Shown here: one piece after another, positions 1 to 8,737 of the stretch | Numbering within the stretch: position 1 is the stretch's first letter | How the letters are laid out: each line of letters begins with the position of its first letter | From: Thauera aromatica_A | GTDB lineage: Bacteria; Pseudomonadota; Gammaproteobacteria; Burkholderiales; Rhodocyclaceae | Direction of reading: 5' to 3' | NCBI RefSeq assembly: GCF_023093595.1 | Contig: NZ_JALLIK010000107.1 | Location: 124,001-188,000, forward strand | Length of the DNA: 64,000 bases | Notes under the pieces: model-generated | Database searches by the model: none | What the model was told of the DNA's origin: nothing | Seen by the model: the letters and a program-made list of their open reading frames with translations, nothing else | Made by a program: the position numbers and the translations under genes

Positions 1-951
1 TTGCCAGCCCTTCGCATGACCAGCGACGCCCTGCCTGCCGGCGCACCACTGGTGCCTCCCGTTCCCGCCCCGGAGCATGCCTGCGATCTCCCGGCCGACT
101 TTCTCGAGCGCACCGACCGCACGATCGCCCGCGCCCTCGCAAGCGGCGCACTGCAACCGATCCGCACCGAGCAGACCTCGATCGAGTGCGACGGCGTACC
201 GCACTTCTCGGTGCGCTGGGTTTCCTCCCTGGCCCTGAAGGACCGCGCCCGGGTCGACACCGTGACCCGCCGCAGGCCGGACTTCAACCCTTTTCTCCCC
301 CCCGAAGCGGCGCTCACCGTCGCCGCGCTCGGCCCCGACCACCTGGTCGTGCTGAACAAGTTCCCGGTCATCGAGCGCCACCTGCTGATCGTCACCCGCC
401 GCTTCGAAGACCAGAGCACGGCACTGAGCCACGCCGACTTCCGCGCCCTGGCCACCCTGATCGCCACCGCAGGCGGACTGGGCTTCTACAACGGCGGACG
501 CATCGCCGGTGCCAGCCAGGCCCACAAGCACCTGCAATGGATTCCCGCAGGCACCACCGACCTGGCGGCCTTCGCCCCGCAGGGCGCAGCACGCCACGGC
601 ACCGCGACCTCCAATCCGGCCCTGCCCTGGAGCCACGCTTTCGTCGCCCTCGCCGGCCTGGCCGGGAACGGCGGCGCTCAGATCCTGCAGGCCGCCTTCG
701 CCGCCGCCTGCGAAGCGCTGTCGATCCCGGCGCAAGCGAACCCGATGCCGGCCTACAACCTGCTCGTCAATCCGCAGTGGCTGCTCGTGGTGCCGCGCAC
801 CCAGGAAAAATGGGGAAACATTTCGGTGAATTCGCTCGGCTATGCCGGTTCGCTGTTCGTGCGCGACATCGAGCAGATCGAGACCTTGCGCGCAGCCGGA
901 CCGCTCGCCGTGCTCGCCGCCGTCGGCCGCCCCTGCCGGCACGCAGACTGA
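1..951 (+). CDS. Ap4A phosphorylase / ATP adenylyltransferase (HIT-like superfamily)
   Basis: This enzyme probably cleaves diadenosine tetraphosphate with phosphate to give ATP and ADP, acting in the cytoplasm. The HIT-like signature SQAHKHLQ lies at residues 172-179, with H175 and H177 as the expected catalytic histidines. NKFP (119-122) and FYNGG (162-166) match the nucleotide-binding part of the yeast Apa1/Apa2 family, and the C-terminal third has the family-like stretch around PAYNLLV and ISVNSLGYAG. The length of 316 aa is close to a full Apa-type protein. The frame opens with TTG on the first base of the window, so the 5' end could extend further left; an internal ATG at 16 is the more natural start. 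A GalT-like nucleotidyltransferase is less likely because the metal-site motifs of GalT are absent. Confidence 0.75.
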   Translation: MPALRMTSDALPAGAPLVPPVPAPEHACDLPADFLERTDRTIARALASGALQPIRTEQTSIECDGVPHFSVRWVSSLALKDRARVDTVTRRRPDFNPFLPPEAALTVAALGPDHLVVLNKFPVIERHLLIVTRRFEDQSTALSHADFRALATLIATAGGLGFYNGGRIAGASQAHKHLQWIPAGTTDLAAFAPQGAARHGTATSNPALPWSHAFVALAGLAGNGGAQILQAAFAAACEALSIPAQANPMPAYNLLVNPQWLLVVPRTQEKWGNISVNSLGYAGSLFVRDIEQIETLRAAGPLAVLAAVGRPCRHAD

Positions 952-999
952 GAAGCAGGCTCAAAAGCGGGCGCGCCGCGCGGGACAGGCAACGCGGGC

Positions 1000-1359
1000 T
1001 CAGGCCGCGCGGGGCAGCGGCGCGTGCAGCAGCGGTGGCAGGCCGATGGTCGCGCGCAGCTCGTCGCACTTCGGGTTGGGCGTGCCGTCGTCGAAGTAGA
1101 CCGGGAACTCGCGGCACGGCGTCGGCCGGTTGTCGTAGATCGTGCACGCCACCTTCTCCCCCACCGTGCCGGCCAGCCCCGAACAGCGCCGCGGCACCTG
1201 GTTGCTGCCCTTCATGCAGCGCAGCGTGTGGTTGAGCTTTTTGGTCATGTCCGCGGGCACGAAACCGCCTGGCGCATCATCGGCTTCGGCCCAGTAGAAG
1301 GAAATGCGAAAGTGCGTGCAGCAGATGCCGCAATCGAGACAGGGATTGAAGCCTTCCAT
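1000..1359 (-). CDS. YkgJ family cysteine-cluster protein (copy 1)
   Basis: Small cytoplasmic protein of the YkgJ/UPF0153 family, thought to bind an iron-sulfur cluster or zinc; the biological role is unknown. The N-terminus carries the family cysteine pattern at residues 7, 10, 13 and 14 (CLDCGICC), followed by later cysteines in RCMKGS, RRCSGL, VACTIY and TPCREFP. The frame continues upstream, but the ATG at 1359 puts the cysteine cluster at the usual N-terminal position, so I chose it (119 aa). It is followed by a second, divergent member of the same family on the same strand (1486-1815), suggesting an old tandem duplication. The 126-bp gap between them holds two AT-rich dyads. Confidence 0.8.
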   Translation of the reverse strand: MEGFNPCLDCGICCTHFRISFYWAEADDAPGGFVPADMTKKLNHTLRCMKGSNQVPRRCSGLAGTVGEKVACTIYDNRPTPCREFPVYFDDGTPNPKCDELRATIGLPPLLHAPLPRAA

Positions 1360-1437
1360 GGTGGGCGGGGCACAGGCAGAGTGGTTCGGCGCGCGGATTC
1401 TATCCAATCCCGAAGTCTGCGCAAGCCTGCAAACCTT

Positions 1438-1474
1438 TTTATTTTCAATGCCTTGAAAATAAATTTGGCCAAAT
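1438..1474. promoter_or_regulatory. Two adjacent AT-rich dyads between the ykgJ paralogs
   Basis: An 11-bp perfect inverted repeat, TTTATTTTCAA (1438-1448) and TTGAAAATAAA (1453-1463), has a 4-bp spacer. It abuts a 12-bp perfect palindrome, ATTTGGCCAAAT (1463-1474). The stretch is strongly AT-rich against a GC-rich background and lies directly upstream of the minus-strand gene at 1000-1359. No T-run follows the hairpin in either direction that would make a good intrinsic terminator, so an operator/promoter is the better guess. The regulator is unknown. Confidence 0.45.
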
Positions 1475-1485
1475 AGATCAAGCTT

Positions 1486-1807
1486 TCAGAGGGCTTCCAG
1501 GCCGTGGCGCCGGCGCGCCCGGGCGCAGGCCTCGTCGCCGATTCCCAGCGCCGCATAGGGTGCGAAGTCGCGACAGGGCGAAGGCCGGGCGGCATATAGG
1601 GTGCAGCGCACCGCCCCCCCGACTTCGCCTTCGAGCGCGATGCAGCGCGGCAGCGCGGCATCGGTGCCGCGCATCCGCACCAAGGTCGCCGTCACCGGCA
1701 CGGCGAGTGCATCCGGCACGCCGCCCGGCGCCCGGCTGGCCAGCTCGGAGTGGTGGAAATCCACCCTGAACGCAGCGCAGCAGGCACCGCAGCGGGTGCA
1801 ATGGTCC

Positions 1808-1815
<8 letters not shown>
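1486..1815 (-). CDS. YkgJ family cysteine-cluster protein (copy 2)
   Basis: Second YkgJ/UPF0153-type protein (109 aa), with the N-terminal pattern CTRCGACC at residues 6-13 and further cysteines in PRCIAL, VRCTLY and SPCRDF. The presumed role is metal or Fe-S binding; the function is not known. The ATG at 1815 gives the usual family N-terminus; the open frame upstream is GC-rich noise. It overlaps the end of the SEC-C protein gene (stop at 1808) by 8 bp, so the two are probably translated from one message. Confidence 0.75.
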
Positions 1816-2566
<751 letters not shown>

Positions 2567-2666
2567 GAGCATCTCCTTGATTCGGCGCCAAGGGTGACTC
2601 AAGCCGCCCCGGCAAGCAAGTCGAACCTCGGCCCGACCGCCTTCAGGCCACATCCGCGCCGGCGTC

Positions 2667-3341
2667 TCACGTCGCCGGCAGTGCGATCCCGAGGCGGAAC
2701 AGGCGCTGGCCCGAATCCCGGTACTTGCGCTCGAACGGCGTCAACGGCTGCGACGCCTCGAAGCGCTCCCAGGGAACCTCCCGCTGCAGCACCTCGCCCA
2801 GCGCCAGCGCGAACTCTTCGATATAGACCGGCCAGTTGCTGCGGCATTCCAGCACCCCGCCGAGGCGGGGAATCCACGGGAACACCGGGTGTGCGTGCCA
2901 ACGCCGGCCCAGATGACCGATCTTCGGCCAGGGGTTGGGATACAGCAGATAGTGCCGCGCCAGGCGCACGCCGGCGGCCTCGAGCAGGCGCCAGAAATCG
3001 ACCAGATCGGCGCGCACGAACACCATGTTCTGCGGCAGCAAGGCCTCGGGGTAAGGCTTGCGCCGTTCGAGCCGGTCCTGCGACTGATCGACGCCGATCA
3101 CCCAGTGCTCGGGAAACTGGCGCGCGAGCTGGATCGTGCTGTGGCCGACGCCGCAGCCGGCATCGAGGATCAGCGGCGCCCGTCCGTCCCAGCCGGCGAG
3201 CGCGAGCTGCAGCGCGGCGCGGTTGTAATCGGCGAAGGGTTTGCGAAACGGCTCGGCAAGATGCTTCTGCACCCGGGCGCGCAGCGCCTCGTGCACGCCT
3301 TGCTGGGCGCTGTGCGGGATGCGGGAATTGGCGTAGCTCAT
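2667..3341 (-). CDS. TrmB-like SAM-dependent methyltransferase (tRNA m7G46-type family)
   Basis: 224-aa class I methyltransferase. The SAM-binding loop is DAGCGVGHSTIQLA (about residues 55-68). The family motif YPNPWPKIGHLGRRW resembles the YxxxPWPK...RR region of tRNA (guanine46-N7)-methyltransferases. The N-terminal segment differs from classical TrmB and several residues around the tRNA-binding region are non-standard, so this may be the second TrmB-like paralog found in some betaproteobacteria rather than the housekeeping enzyme. The ATG at 3341 is preceded by CAGGAAA. It lies 76 bp downstream of dusC on the same strand, so a shared tRNA-modification transcript is likely. Confidence 0.7.
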   Translation of the reverse strand: MSYANSRIPHSAQQGVHEALRARVQKHLAEPFRKPFADYNRAALQLALAGWDGRAPLILDAGCGVGHSTIQLARQFPEHWVIGVDQSQDRLERRKPYPEALLPQNMVFVRADLVDFWRLLEAAGVRLARHYLLYPNPWPKIGHLGRRWHAHPVFPWIPRLGGVLECRSNWPVYIEEFALALGEVLQREVPWERFEASQPLTPFERKYRDSGQRLFRLGIALPAT

Positions 3342-3417
3342 CGTGTTTCCTGATGGAGGGTAGGCACCGTAGCGGAAAGTGCTGCGCGCAGCGCGCCGGT
3401 GCCGCATCCTGGCGCAC

Positions 3418-4419
3418 TCAAGCCGCGCAGGCCGGCGCCGGAGACTGGGCCCCGGGAAGCGGCACCCCATGACGGCCGAGCATGACCTCGACTTCGGCCA
3501 ACGTGCGCAGCCCGCGGATCGCGGCGAATAGGTGCCGGGCCTGCGGATACGAGCGCGCCAGAAGATGCAGCCACTGCTTGATCCGCCCCGGCGCATGGCG
3601 CGCCTCGACCTTGCGCTGCACGCGCACGCTGAATTCGCCGAGCACCGGGAGCAGGGCCTGCCATTCCCGTGCCCGCTCGGCGACATCCGGGGGATCGAGG
3701 CGCCCGTCCCGGATGCGCCCGGCGAGAAAAGGGTCGGCTACCGCGCCGCGGCCGAGCATCACGTCGGCCACTCCGGACACCGTGCGGCAGCGCACCCAGT
3801 CGGCGGCGGTCCACACCTCGCCATTGGCCACCACCGGCACCCGCACCGCCTGCGCCACCCGCGCCACCCACTCCCAGTGGGCCGGCGGCCGGTAGCCTTG
3901 CTGCCGGGTGCGCGCGTGCACCACCAGCGCCGTCGCCCCGCCCCCGGCCAGCGCCTGGGCGCATTCGCACGCGCGCCCGGGATCGGCGACGCCGAGCCGC
4001 ATCTTCGCCGTCAGCGGCACTCCGGCCGGCAAGGCTGCGGCCACCGCGGCGGCGATGCGGTGCAAGAGCTCCGGCTCGTCGAGCAGCACCGCGCCGCCAC
4101 GGTGGCGATTGACCGTCGGCGCCGGGCAGCCGAAGTTCAGATCCACGCCCGCCGGCGCCAGCCGTGCCAGGCGCGCAGCGTTGTCCGCCATGCAGCCCGG
4201 GTCGGAGCCGAGGATCTGCACCCGTACCGGCGTGCCCGCCGCGGTGCGGCTGGCGTGATCGAGCTCGGGCGCGATCCGGCGAAAAAAGCGATCCGGCAGC
4301 AAGGTGCCCGACACCCGGGCGAACTCGGTCACCGCGTAGTCGTAGCGGGCGAGCCGCGTCACCATCGCGCGCAACACTTCGTCGAGCAGGCCTTCCATCG
4401 GCGCGAGCAGCAGACGCAC
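3418..4419 (-). CDS. dusC: tRNA-dihydrouridine synthase C-type
   Basis: Flavin-dependent enzyme that reduces uridine to dihydrouridine in tRNA. The TIM-barrel N-terminus reads RLLLAPMEG, typical of DusC. The catalytic-cysteine motif is NFGCPAPTVNRHRGG, and the FMN-phosphate region is VVANGEVW with DVMLGRGAVADPF. The length of 333 aa fits. I chose the GTG at 4419 because GGGGAG sits 7 bases before it and the protein then begins like other DusC enzymes; the frame can be extended to a TTG at 4458. The gene is divergent from rpmE and upstream of the TrmB-like methyltransferase. Confidence 0.85.
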   Translation of the reverse strand: MRLLLAPMEGLLDEVLRAMVTRLARYDYAVTEFARVSGTLLPDRFFRRIAPELDHASRTAAGTPVRVQILGSDPGCMADNAARLARLAPAGVDLNFGCPAPTVNRHRGGAVLLDEPELLHRIAAAVAAALPAGVPLTAKMRLGVADPGRACECAQALAGGGATALVVHARTRQQGYRPPAHWEWVARVAQAVRVPVVANGEVWTAADWVRCRTVSGVADVMLGRGAVADPFLAGRIRDGRLDPPDVAERAREWQALLPVLGEFSVRVQRKVEARHAPGRIKQWLHLLARSYPQARHLFAAIRGLRTLAEVEVMLGRHGVPLPGAQSPAPACAA

Positions 4420-4505
4420 CCCGATTCTCCCCGCCGCATGCGCGGCCCCGGTTGGCAAAGGCGCGATTGTAATGCGCGCGCACGCCGCGCTTGCAGCTCT
4501 TTTGC

Positions 4506-4534
4506 TTGCCAGCGGAGATGGCTTGCAGGATAAT
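4506..4534 (+). promoter_or_regulatory. Predicted sigma-70 promoter of rpmE
   Basis: The -35 box TTGCCA (4506-4511) and -10 box GATAAT (4529-4534) are separated by exactly 17 bp. Transcription would start near 4541, inside a 7-bp inverted repeat (CCGCCCT at 4536-4542 and AGGGCGG at 4552-4558) that could form a 5' leader hairpin. Confidence 0.6.
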
Positions 4535-4594
4535 TCCGCCCTTTACCAAACAGGGCGGTCACATCCGCCGCCCGCGAGATTCCAGGAAACCATC

Positions 4595-4813
4595 ATGAAA
4601 GCGGACATCCATCCGAAGTACAACGACGTGAATGTGACCTGCTCCTGCGGCAACACCTTCACCACCCGCTCCACCCTCGGCCGGGACCAGTACCACGTCG
4701 AAGTGTGCTCGGCCTGCCACCCGTTCTATACCGGCAAGCAGAAGATCGTCGACACCGCCGGCCGCGTCGAGCGCTTCCGCCAGAAGTACGGCAACGTCCA
4801 GCGCGCGAGCTGA
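4595..4813 (+). CDS. rpmE: 50S ribosomal protein L31 (zinc-binding form)
   Basis: 72-aa component of the large ribosomal subunit. It begins MKADIHPKY, typical of type A L31. It carries the CxC and CxxC pairs (C16, C18, C38, C41) of the zinc-containing form, and ends with the conserved VERFRQKY helix. The ATG at 4595 follows AGGAAAC. It is a single-gene unit: a promoter lies at 4506-4534 and an intrinsic terminator follows 57 bp after the stop. Confidence 0.97.
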   Translation: MKADIHPKYNDVNVTCSCGNTFTTRSTLGRDQYHVEVCSACHPFYTGKQKIVDTAGRVERFRQKYGNVQRAS

Positions 4814-4870
4814 CGCACCGGGGCTCGCCCCCGCACGCCACGGCGTCCGCCTCGCGGCGCCGATCCGAAA

Positions 4871-4892
4871 GGCAGCCGCGGCTGCCTTTTTT
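4871..4892 (+). terminator. Intrinsic terminator of rpmE
   Basis: A 7-bp GC-rich stem, GGCAGCC and GGCTGCC around a GC dinucleotide loop, is followed by six T residues. It sits between rpmE and the glycosyltransferase gene. Confidence 0.85.
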
Positions 4893-4972
4893 ATCGCCTC
4901 CGGGCGGCCGGCCCCGGACGAACGCTGCCGCCACTCTTTGCCTGTCCACGTGCTCCGCCGCACAATGCGCGC

Positions 4973-6631
4973 ATGATCCGCGACCCCATCTCCCCCACCC
5001 TGTTCCAGCGTCGCATCTACGGCACCGTCGGCCTGGCCGCACTGGTCGGCCTCTACCTGCTCGTCGGCCTCACCGTACACGACCCCTGGCGCGGCGACGA
5101 TGCGCGCTACTTCGGCCCGGTCCTGGAACTGTTGCGCGGCGAATCCTGGCTGTTCCCGCAGCTCGCCGGAGAACCGCTCACCGATTATCCGCCGCTGTAT
5201 TTCTGGACGGCGGCAAGCTTCGCCTGGCTCGGCAGCGCCGTGCTCCCGGTGCACGGCGGCGCACGCCTGGCGAGCGCGTTCTTCGTCGCCCTGGCGATCT
5301 ATTTTGTCGCCCGCACCGCCGAGGCGCTGCACGGCCGCCCGGCGCGCACCCCGGCCGCGCTGCTCGCCCTCGGCGCTCTCGGGCTGGTACTGCATGCACA
5401 CGAGACTCAGCCCCTGCTGGCCGTGTTCGCAATGCTCGCGCTCACCCTCCAAGGCCTTGCCGAAGTGCCGCAACGCCCGCTCACCGGCGCGCTCAAGGCC
5501 GGCCTCGGCAGTGCCCTCGCCTTTCTTGCCGGCGGACTCGGCGGGCTGCTGATCACCGCCCCGCTGCTGCCGCTGGCCCTGCTGCTGGGCACCGACTGCC
5601 GCACCCCGCGCGCGAGCGGCGCGCTGCTGCTGGGCTTGTGTCTGGCGCTGACGCTGGCCGCGATCTGGCCGCTGGTGCTGCACCTTCACCAACCGGGCCT
5701 GTTCCTGCGCTGGCTGGGCGCGGAGTGGTCGCGCCTTGCCGGACCGCAACTGGCCCTCGGCGACATCCCGCGCCTGCTCGAACTGCTCGCCTGGTTCCTG
5801 TGGCCGCTGTGGCCGATCGCGCTGTGGGCGCTGTGGCGCGAGCGCCGCCGGCTCACCGCCCTGCCGACCCTGCTGCCCCTGCAAAGCGCGGTACTGGTGC
5901 TGGGCTGGCGGGTGCTGAGCGGCGATCTTTCCCAGGCCGGCGCGCTGCTCATGGTGCCGGCCGCCGCACTGCTGGCCGCCGGCGGGGTGCCGACCCTGCG
6001 CCGCGGCGCCGCCAACGCCTTCGACTGGTTCGCGCTGATGAGCCTCGCCCTGTTCGGCGTGCTGGTGTGGCTGGCCTGGACCGCCCAGGCGCTGGGCTGG
6101 CCCCCCGGACTGGCCCGCCACGTGGCACGCAACGCGCCCGACTTCGTGCTCCCCGGGGGATCGTTCCAGCTCCTCGCAGGAAGCGCGATCAGCCTGCTGT
6201 GGATCGTCCTCGTGTGGCGGCTGCCGCGCTCGCTGTCACGCGCTCCGGCGAACTGGGCGATCGGGCTGACCATGCTGTGGTGCCTGGCCGTGGTCTTGCT
6301 GATGCCTTGGTTCGACCATGGCCGCAGCTACCGCACGGTAGCCAGCTCGCTCGCCATCGCCGTGGCCGGAGAACGCAGCGAGGACCCCGGCGCCTGCATC
6401 GCCACCACCGGGTTGTCGGACGCCCTGCGCAGTTCGCTCGACTACTTCGCCGGACTGCGCACCCAGCGCGTCGAAGGTGGCGCCACGCCATGCACGCTGC
6501 TGCTTGTCCACACCGAAGGCCGCAGCGAGCTGCGCGCGCTGGCGCCGGAATGGAAGCCGGTGTGGGAGTTCCGCCGCGGTGCCGGCAAGCGCCAGGAAAG
6601 CTTCCGCCTGTTGCGCCGCACCCCTTCCTGA
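4973..6631 (+). CDS. ArnT/PMT-like membrane glycosyltransferase
   Basis: 552-aa inner-membrane protein with a dozen or so hydrophobic segments. Just after the first segment it has the loop WRGDDARYF (about residues 39-47), matching the acidic D(D/E) motif that polyprenyl-phosphate-sugar-dependent GT-C transferases use in their first periplasmic loop. It then has DYPPLYFW, also typical of the ArnT/PMT superfamily. The usual role is transfer of a lipid-linked sugar to lipid A, protein or another envelope acceptor; the substrate cannot be told. It stands alone, between the rpmE terminator and convergent orn, and the usual lipid A arabinose genes are absent from the window. Confidence 0.7.
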   Translation: MIRDPISPTLFQRRIYGTVGLAALVGLYLLVGLTVHDPWRGDDARYFGPVLELLRGESWLFPQLAGEPLTDYPPLYFWTAASFAWLGSAVLPVHGGARLASAFFVALAIYFVARTAEALHGRPARTPAALLALGALGLVLHAHETQPLLAVFAMLALTLQGLAEVPQRPLTGALKAGLGSALAFLAGGLGGLLITAPLLPLALLLGTDCRTPRASGALLLGLCLALTLAAIWPLVLHLHQPGLFLRWLGAEWSRLAGPQLALGDIPRLLELLAWFLWPLWPIALWALWRERRRLTALPTLLPLQSAVLVLGWRVLSGDLSQAGALLMVPAAALLAAGGVPTLRRGAANAFDWFALMSLALFGVLVWLAWTAQALGWPPGLARHVARNAPDFVLPGGSFQLLAGSAISLLWIVLVWRLPRSLSRAPANWAIGLTMLWCLAVVLLMPWFDHGRSYRTVASSLAIAVAGERSEDPGACIATTGLSDALRSSLDYFAGLRTQRVEGGATPCTLLLVHTEGRSELRALAPEWKPVWEFRRGAGKRQESFRLLRRTPS

Positions 6632-6664
6632 CATCCGCTCGCCCGCCCGTGCCCGCGGAGCGGA

Positions 6665-6724
6665 AGCGGCTGCCGGGGTGGCACGGCGCGCCCTGTGACC
6701 GCGCGCCCGGCGCCGGCAGCCGCT
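6665..6724. repeat. Inverted repeat between convergent genes
   Basis: A perfect 12-bp inverted repeat, AGCGGCTGCCGG at 6665-6676 and CCGGCAGCCGCT at 6713-6724, has a 36-bp GC-rich loop. A third partial copy (GCGGCTGCCGGCG) starts at 6739. The position between two convergent genes suggests a transcription end site, but there is no T-run. Confidence 0.45.
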
Positions 6725-6764
6725 CGCGCAGTGCCGCGTGCGGCTGCCGGCGCTCCCGCCCGCG

Positions 6765-7313
6765 TCAGTCCAGCTTCAGGAAATGATCCCGGTAATGGCG
6801 CAACTCGGCGATCGATTCGTGGATGTCGGCGAGCGCGGTATGACTGCCAGCTTTCTTCACCCCTTCGTACACGGCCGGCCGCCAGCGCCGGGCGAGTTCC
6901 TTGAGGGTGGATACGTCGAGGTTGCGGTAATGGAACCAGGCTTCCAGCGCCGGCATCCAGCGCGCGAGAAAGCGCCGGTCCTGGCACACCGAGTTGCCGC
7001 AGATCGGCGACGTGCGCGCCGGCACCCGTTCCTTCAGGAAGTCGAGCACCCGGGCCTCGGCCTCGGCCTCAGACACGGTGGACGCCTTCACCCGCGCGAT
7101 CAGGCCGGATTTGCCATGGGTATTGCGGTTCCACTCGTCCATCGCATCGAGCACCGTGTCGGGCTGATGCACGGCGATCACCGGCGCCTCGGCGATCGTG
7201 TTGAGGTTCTCGTCGGTGAGCACGACGGCGATCTCGATGATGCGGTCGCGCTCGGGCTCGAGACCGGTCATCTCCATGTCGAGCCATATCAGGGTTTTCG
7301 GGTCCTGTGCCAT
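6765..7313 (-). CDS. orn: Oligoribonuclease
   Basis: 182-aa DEDDh 3'-5' exoribonuclease that degrades 2-5-nt RNAs and pGpG, the last step of c-di-GMP breakdown. Motif I is WLDMEMTG (near residues 10-17), the second acidic site is IEIAVVLTD, and the third is CQDRRFL. The DEDDh histidine and aspartate lie in SHTALADIHESI near the C-terminus. The length equals other Orn proteins. It is divergent from the M48 protease gene. The window also encodes a GGDEF-EAL protein whose phosphodiesterase product Orn would clear. Confidence 0.95.
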   Translation of the reverse strand: MAQDPKTLIWLDMEMTGLEPERDRIIEIAVVLTDENLNTIAEAPVIAVHQPDTVLDAMDEWNRNTHGKSGLIARVKASTVSEAEAEARVLDFLKERVPARTSPICGNSVCQDRRFLARWMPALEAWFHYRNLDVSTLKELARRWRPAVYEGVKKAGSHTALADIHESIAELRHYRDHFLKLD

Positions 7314-7465
7314 AATCGATCCGCCTTTTCTCTCGCTACCTTGTGGTCGGGAAACATCGAAGGGCGCGATTGTGTCATAGATCCCGCTCCCGGCACGCCC
7401 GCGCCATGCGCGCCCCCCGCCTCAGCCGAACACGCCCGGACCACTTTGCCCCCAGCGGCCGCCCG

Positions 7466-8737
7466 ATGAACAGCTTTGCCGTCCTCTTCCTCTGCGCGCT
7501 GCTGCTCGGCCTCGCCGCCCGCCTGGCCCTGATCCGCCGCCAGGTCCGCCACGTGCGCGCGCACCGCGATGCCGTGCCCGCCGCCTTCGCCGCCGCCATC
7601 CCGCTCGCCTCGCACCAGCGTGCGGCCGACTACACCGCGGCACGAGCACCGCTGGCCGCGGGCGAAGCGGTCGCCGGTGCGCTCTTCGCCCTCGCTCTCA
7701 CCTTCGGCGGCGGGCTGCAGGCCGTGCATGCGGCCTGGGCCGCAGTCCTGCCGGCCGGCAGCGTGGCCCACGGCACCGCCCTGCTGGCGACGCTCGGCGT
7801 GCTCGGCTGGGTGCTCGAGCTGCCCTTCGTCCTCGCCCGCACGTTCGGCGTGGAGAAGAAGTTCGGCTTCAACCGCATCACACCGCGCCTGTTCATCGCC
7901 GACACCGTGCGCGAAGCGGCGCTCGCGGCGGCGATCGGCCTGCCCCTGCTCGCCGTGCTGCTGTGGTCGATCGGGCTCGCCGGCGAGCGCTGGTGGCTGT
8001 GGGCGTGGGCCCTGTGGCTGGGGGTGAACGTGCTGGTGATGCTGGTCTGGCCGACGTTCATCGCGCCGCTGTTCAACACGTTCACCCCGCTCGCCGATGC
8101 TGCCCTGAAGGCGCGCGTCGAAGCCCTGCTCGCGCGCTGCGGCTTTCGCTCCAGCGGCCTGTTCGTGATGGACGGCTCGCGCCGCTCGGCCCACGGCAAC
8201 GCCTATTTCACCGGCCTCGGCGCAGCGAAGCGGATCGTGTTCTTCGACACCCTGCTCGACAAGCTCGACGCCGACGAAGTCGAGGCCGTGCTCGCCCACG
8301 AGCTCGGCCATTTCCACCACCGCCACCTGTTCCAGCGCCTCGCCGTCCTCGCCCCGGCCAGCCTCGCCGTGCTCGCCGTCCTCGGCTGGCTCGCGGCGCA
8401 GCCCGGGTTCTTCACCGCACTGGGGATGCAGGCGCAGGACGGCGCCAGCGCGCTGGCGCTGTTCTTCCTGATTCTGCCGGCGTTCACTTTTCCCCTCGCC
8501 CCGCTGCTCAGCCACTGGTCGCGGACCCACGAATTTCAGGCCGATGCCTACGCCGCGCGCCAGAGCAGCGCCACCGCGCTCGCCTCCGCGCTGGTCAAGC
8601 TCTACCGCGACAACGCCGCGACCCTCACCCCCGACCCGCTGTATTCACGCTTTTTCGATTCACATCCGCCGGCCGCCTTGCGGATCGGCCGCCTGCTGCC
8701 TCCGCACGCCCGACTACCGAGGACCCGCCCCGAGTGA
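7466..8737 (+). CDS. M48 family (Ste24-like) membrane zinc metalloprotease
   Basis: 423-aa inner-membrane protease with several hydrophobic segments. The zinc site HELGH is at about residues 278-282. The third zinc ligand is in the later motif HEFQADAYA, where the family has ExxxD. SRRSAHGNAYFTG and KRIVFFDTLL match the region before the active site in Ste24/CAAX-protease-like enzymes. The likely role is membrane-protein quality control. The ATG at 7466 gives a hydrophobic N-terminus (NSFAVLFLCALLLG). The stop overlaps the GTG start of rsgA, so the two are co-translated. Confidence 0.85.
   Translation: MNSFAVLFLCALLLGLAARLALIRRQVRHVRAHRDAVPAAFAAAIPLASHQRAADYTAARAPLAAGEAVAGALFALALTFGGGLQAVHAAWAAVLPAGSVAHGTALLATLGVLGWVLELPFVLARTFGVEKKFGFNRITPRLFIADTVREAALAAAIGLPLLAVLLWSIGLAGERWWLWAWALWLGVNVLVMLVWPTFIAPLFNTFTPLADAALKARVEALLARCGFRSSGLFVMDGSRRSAHGNAYFTGLGAAKRIVFFDTLLDKLDADEVEAVLAHELGHFHHRHLFQRLAVLAPASLAVLAVLGWLAAQPGFFTALGMQAQDGASALALFFLILPAFTFPLAPLLSHWSRTHEFQADAYAARQSSATALASALVKLYRDNAATLTPDPLYSRFFDSHPPAALRIGRLLPPHARLPRTRPE

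Noticed and set aside
1..951. Galactose-1-phosphate uridylyltransferase
   Set aside because: The overall length and HKHLQ context fit Ap4A phosphorylase; GalT zinc-site residues are not seen.
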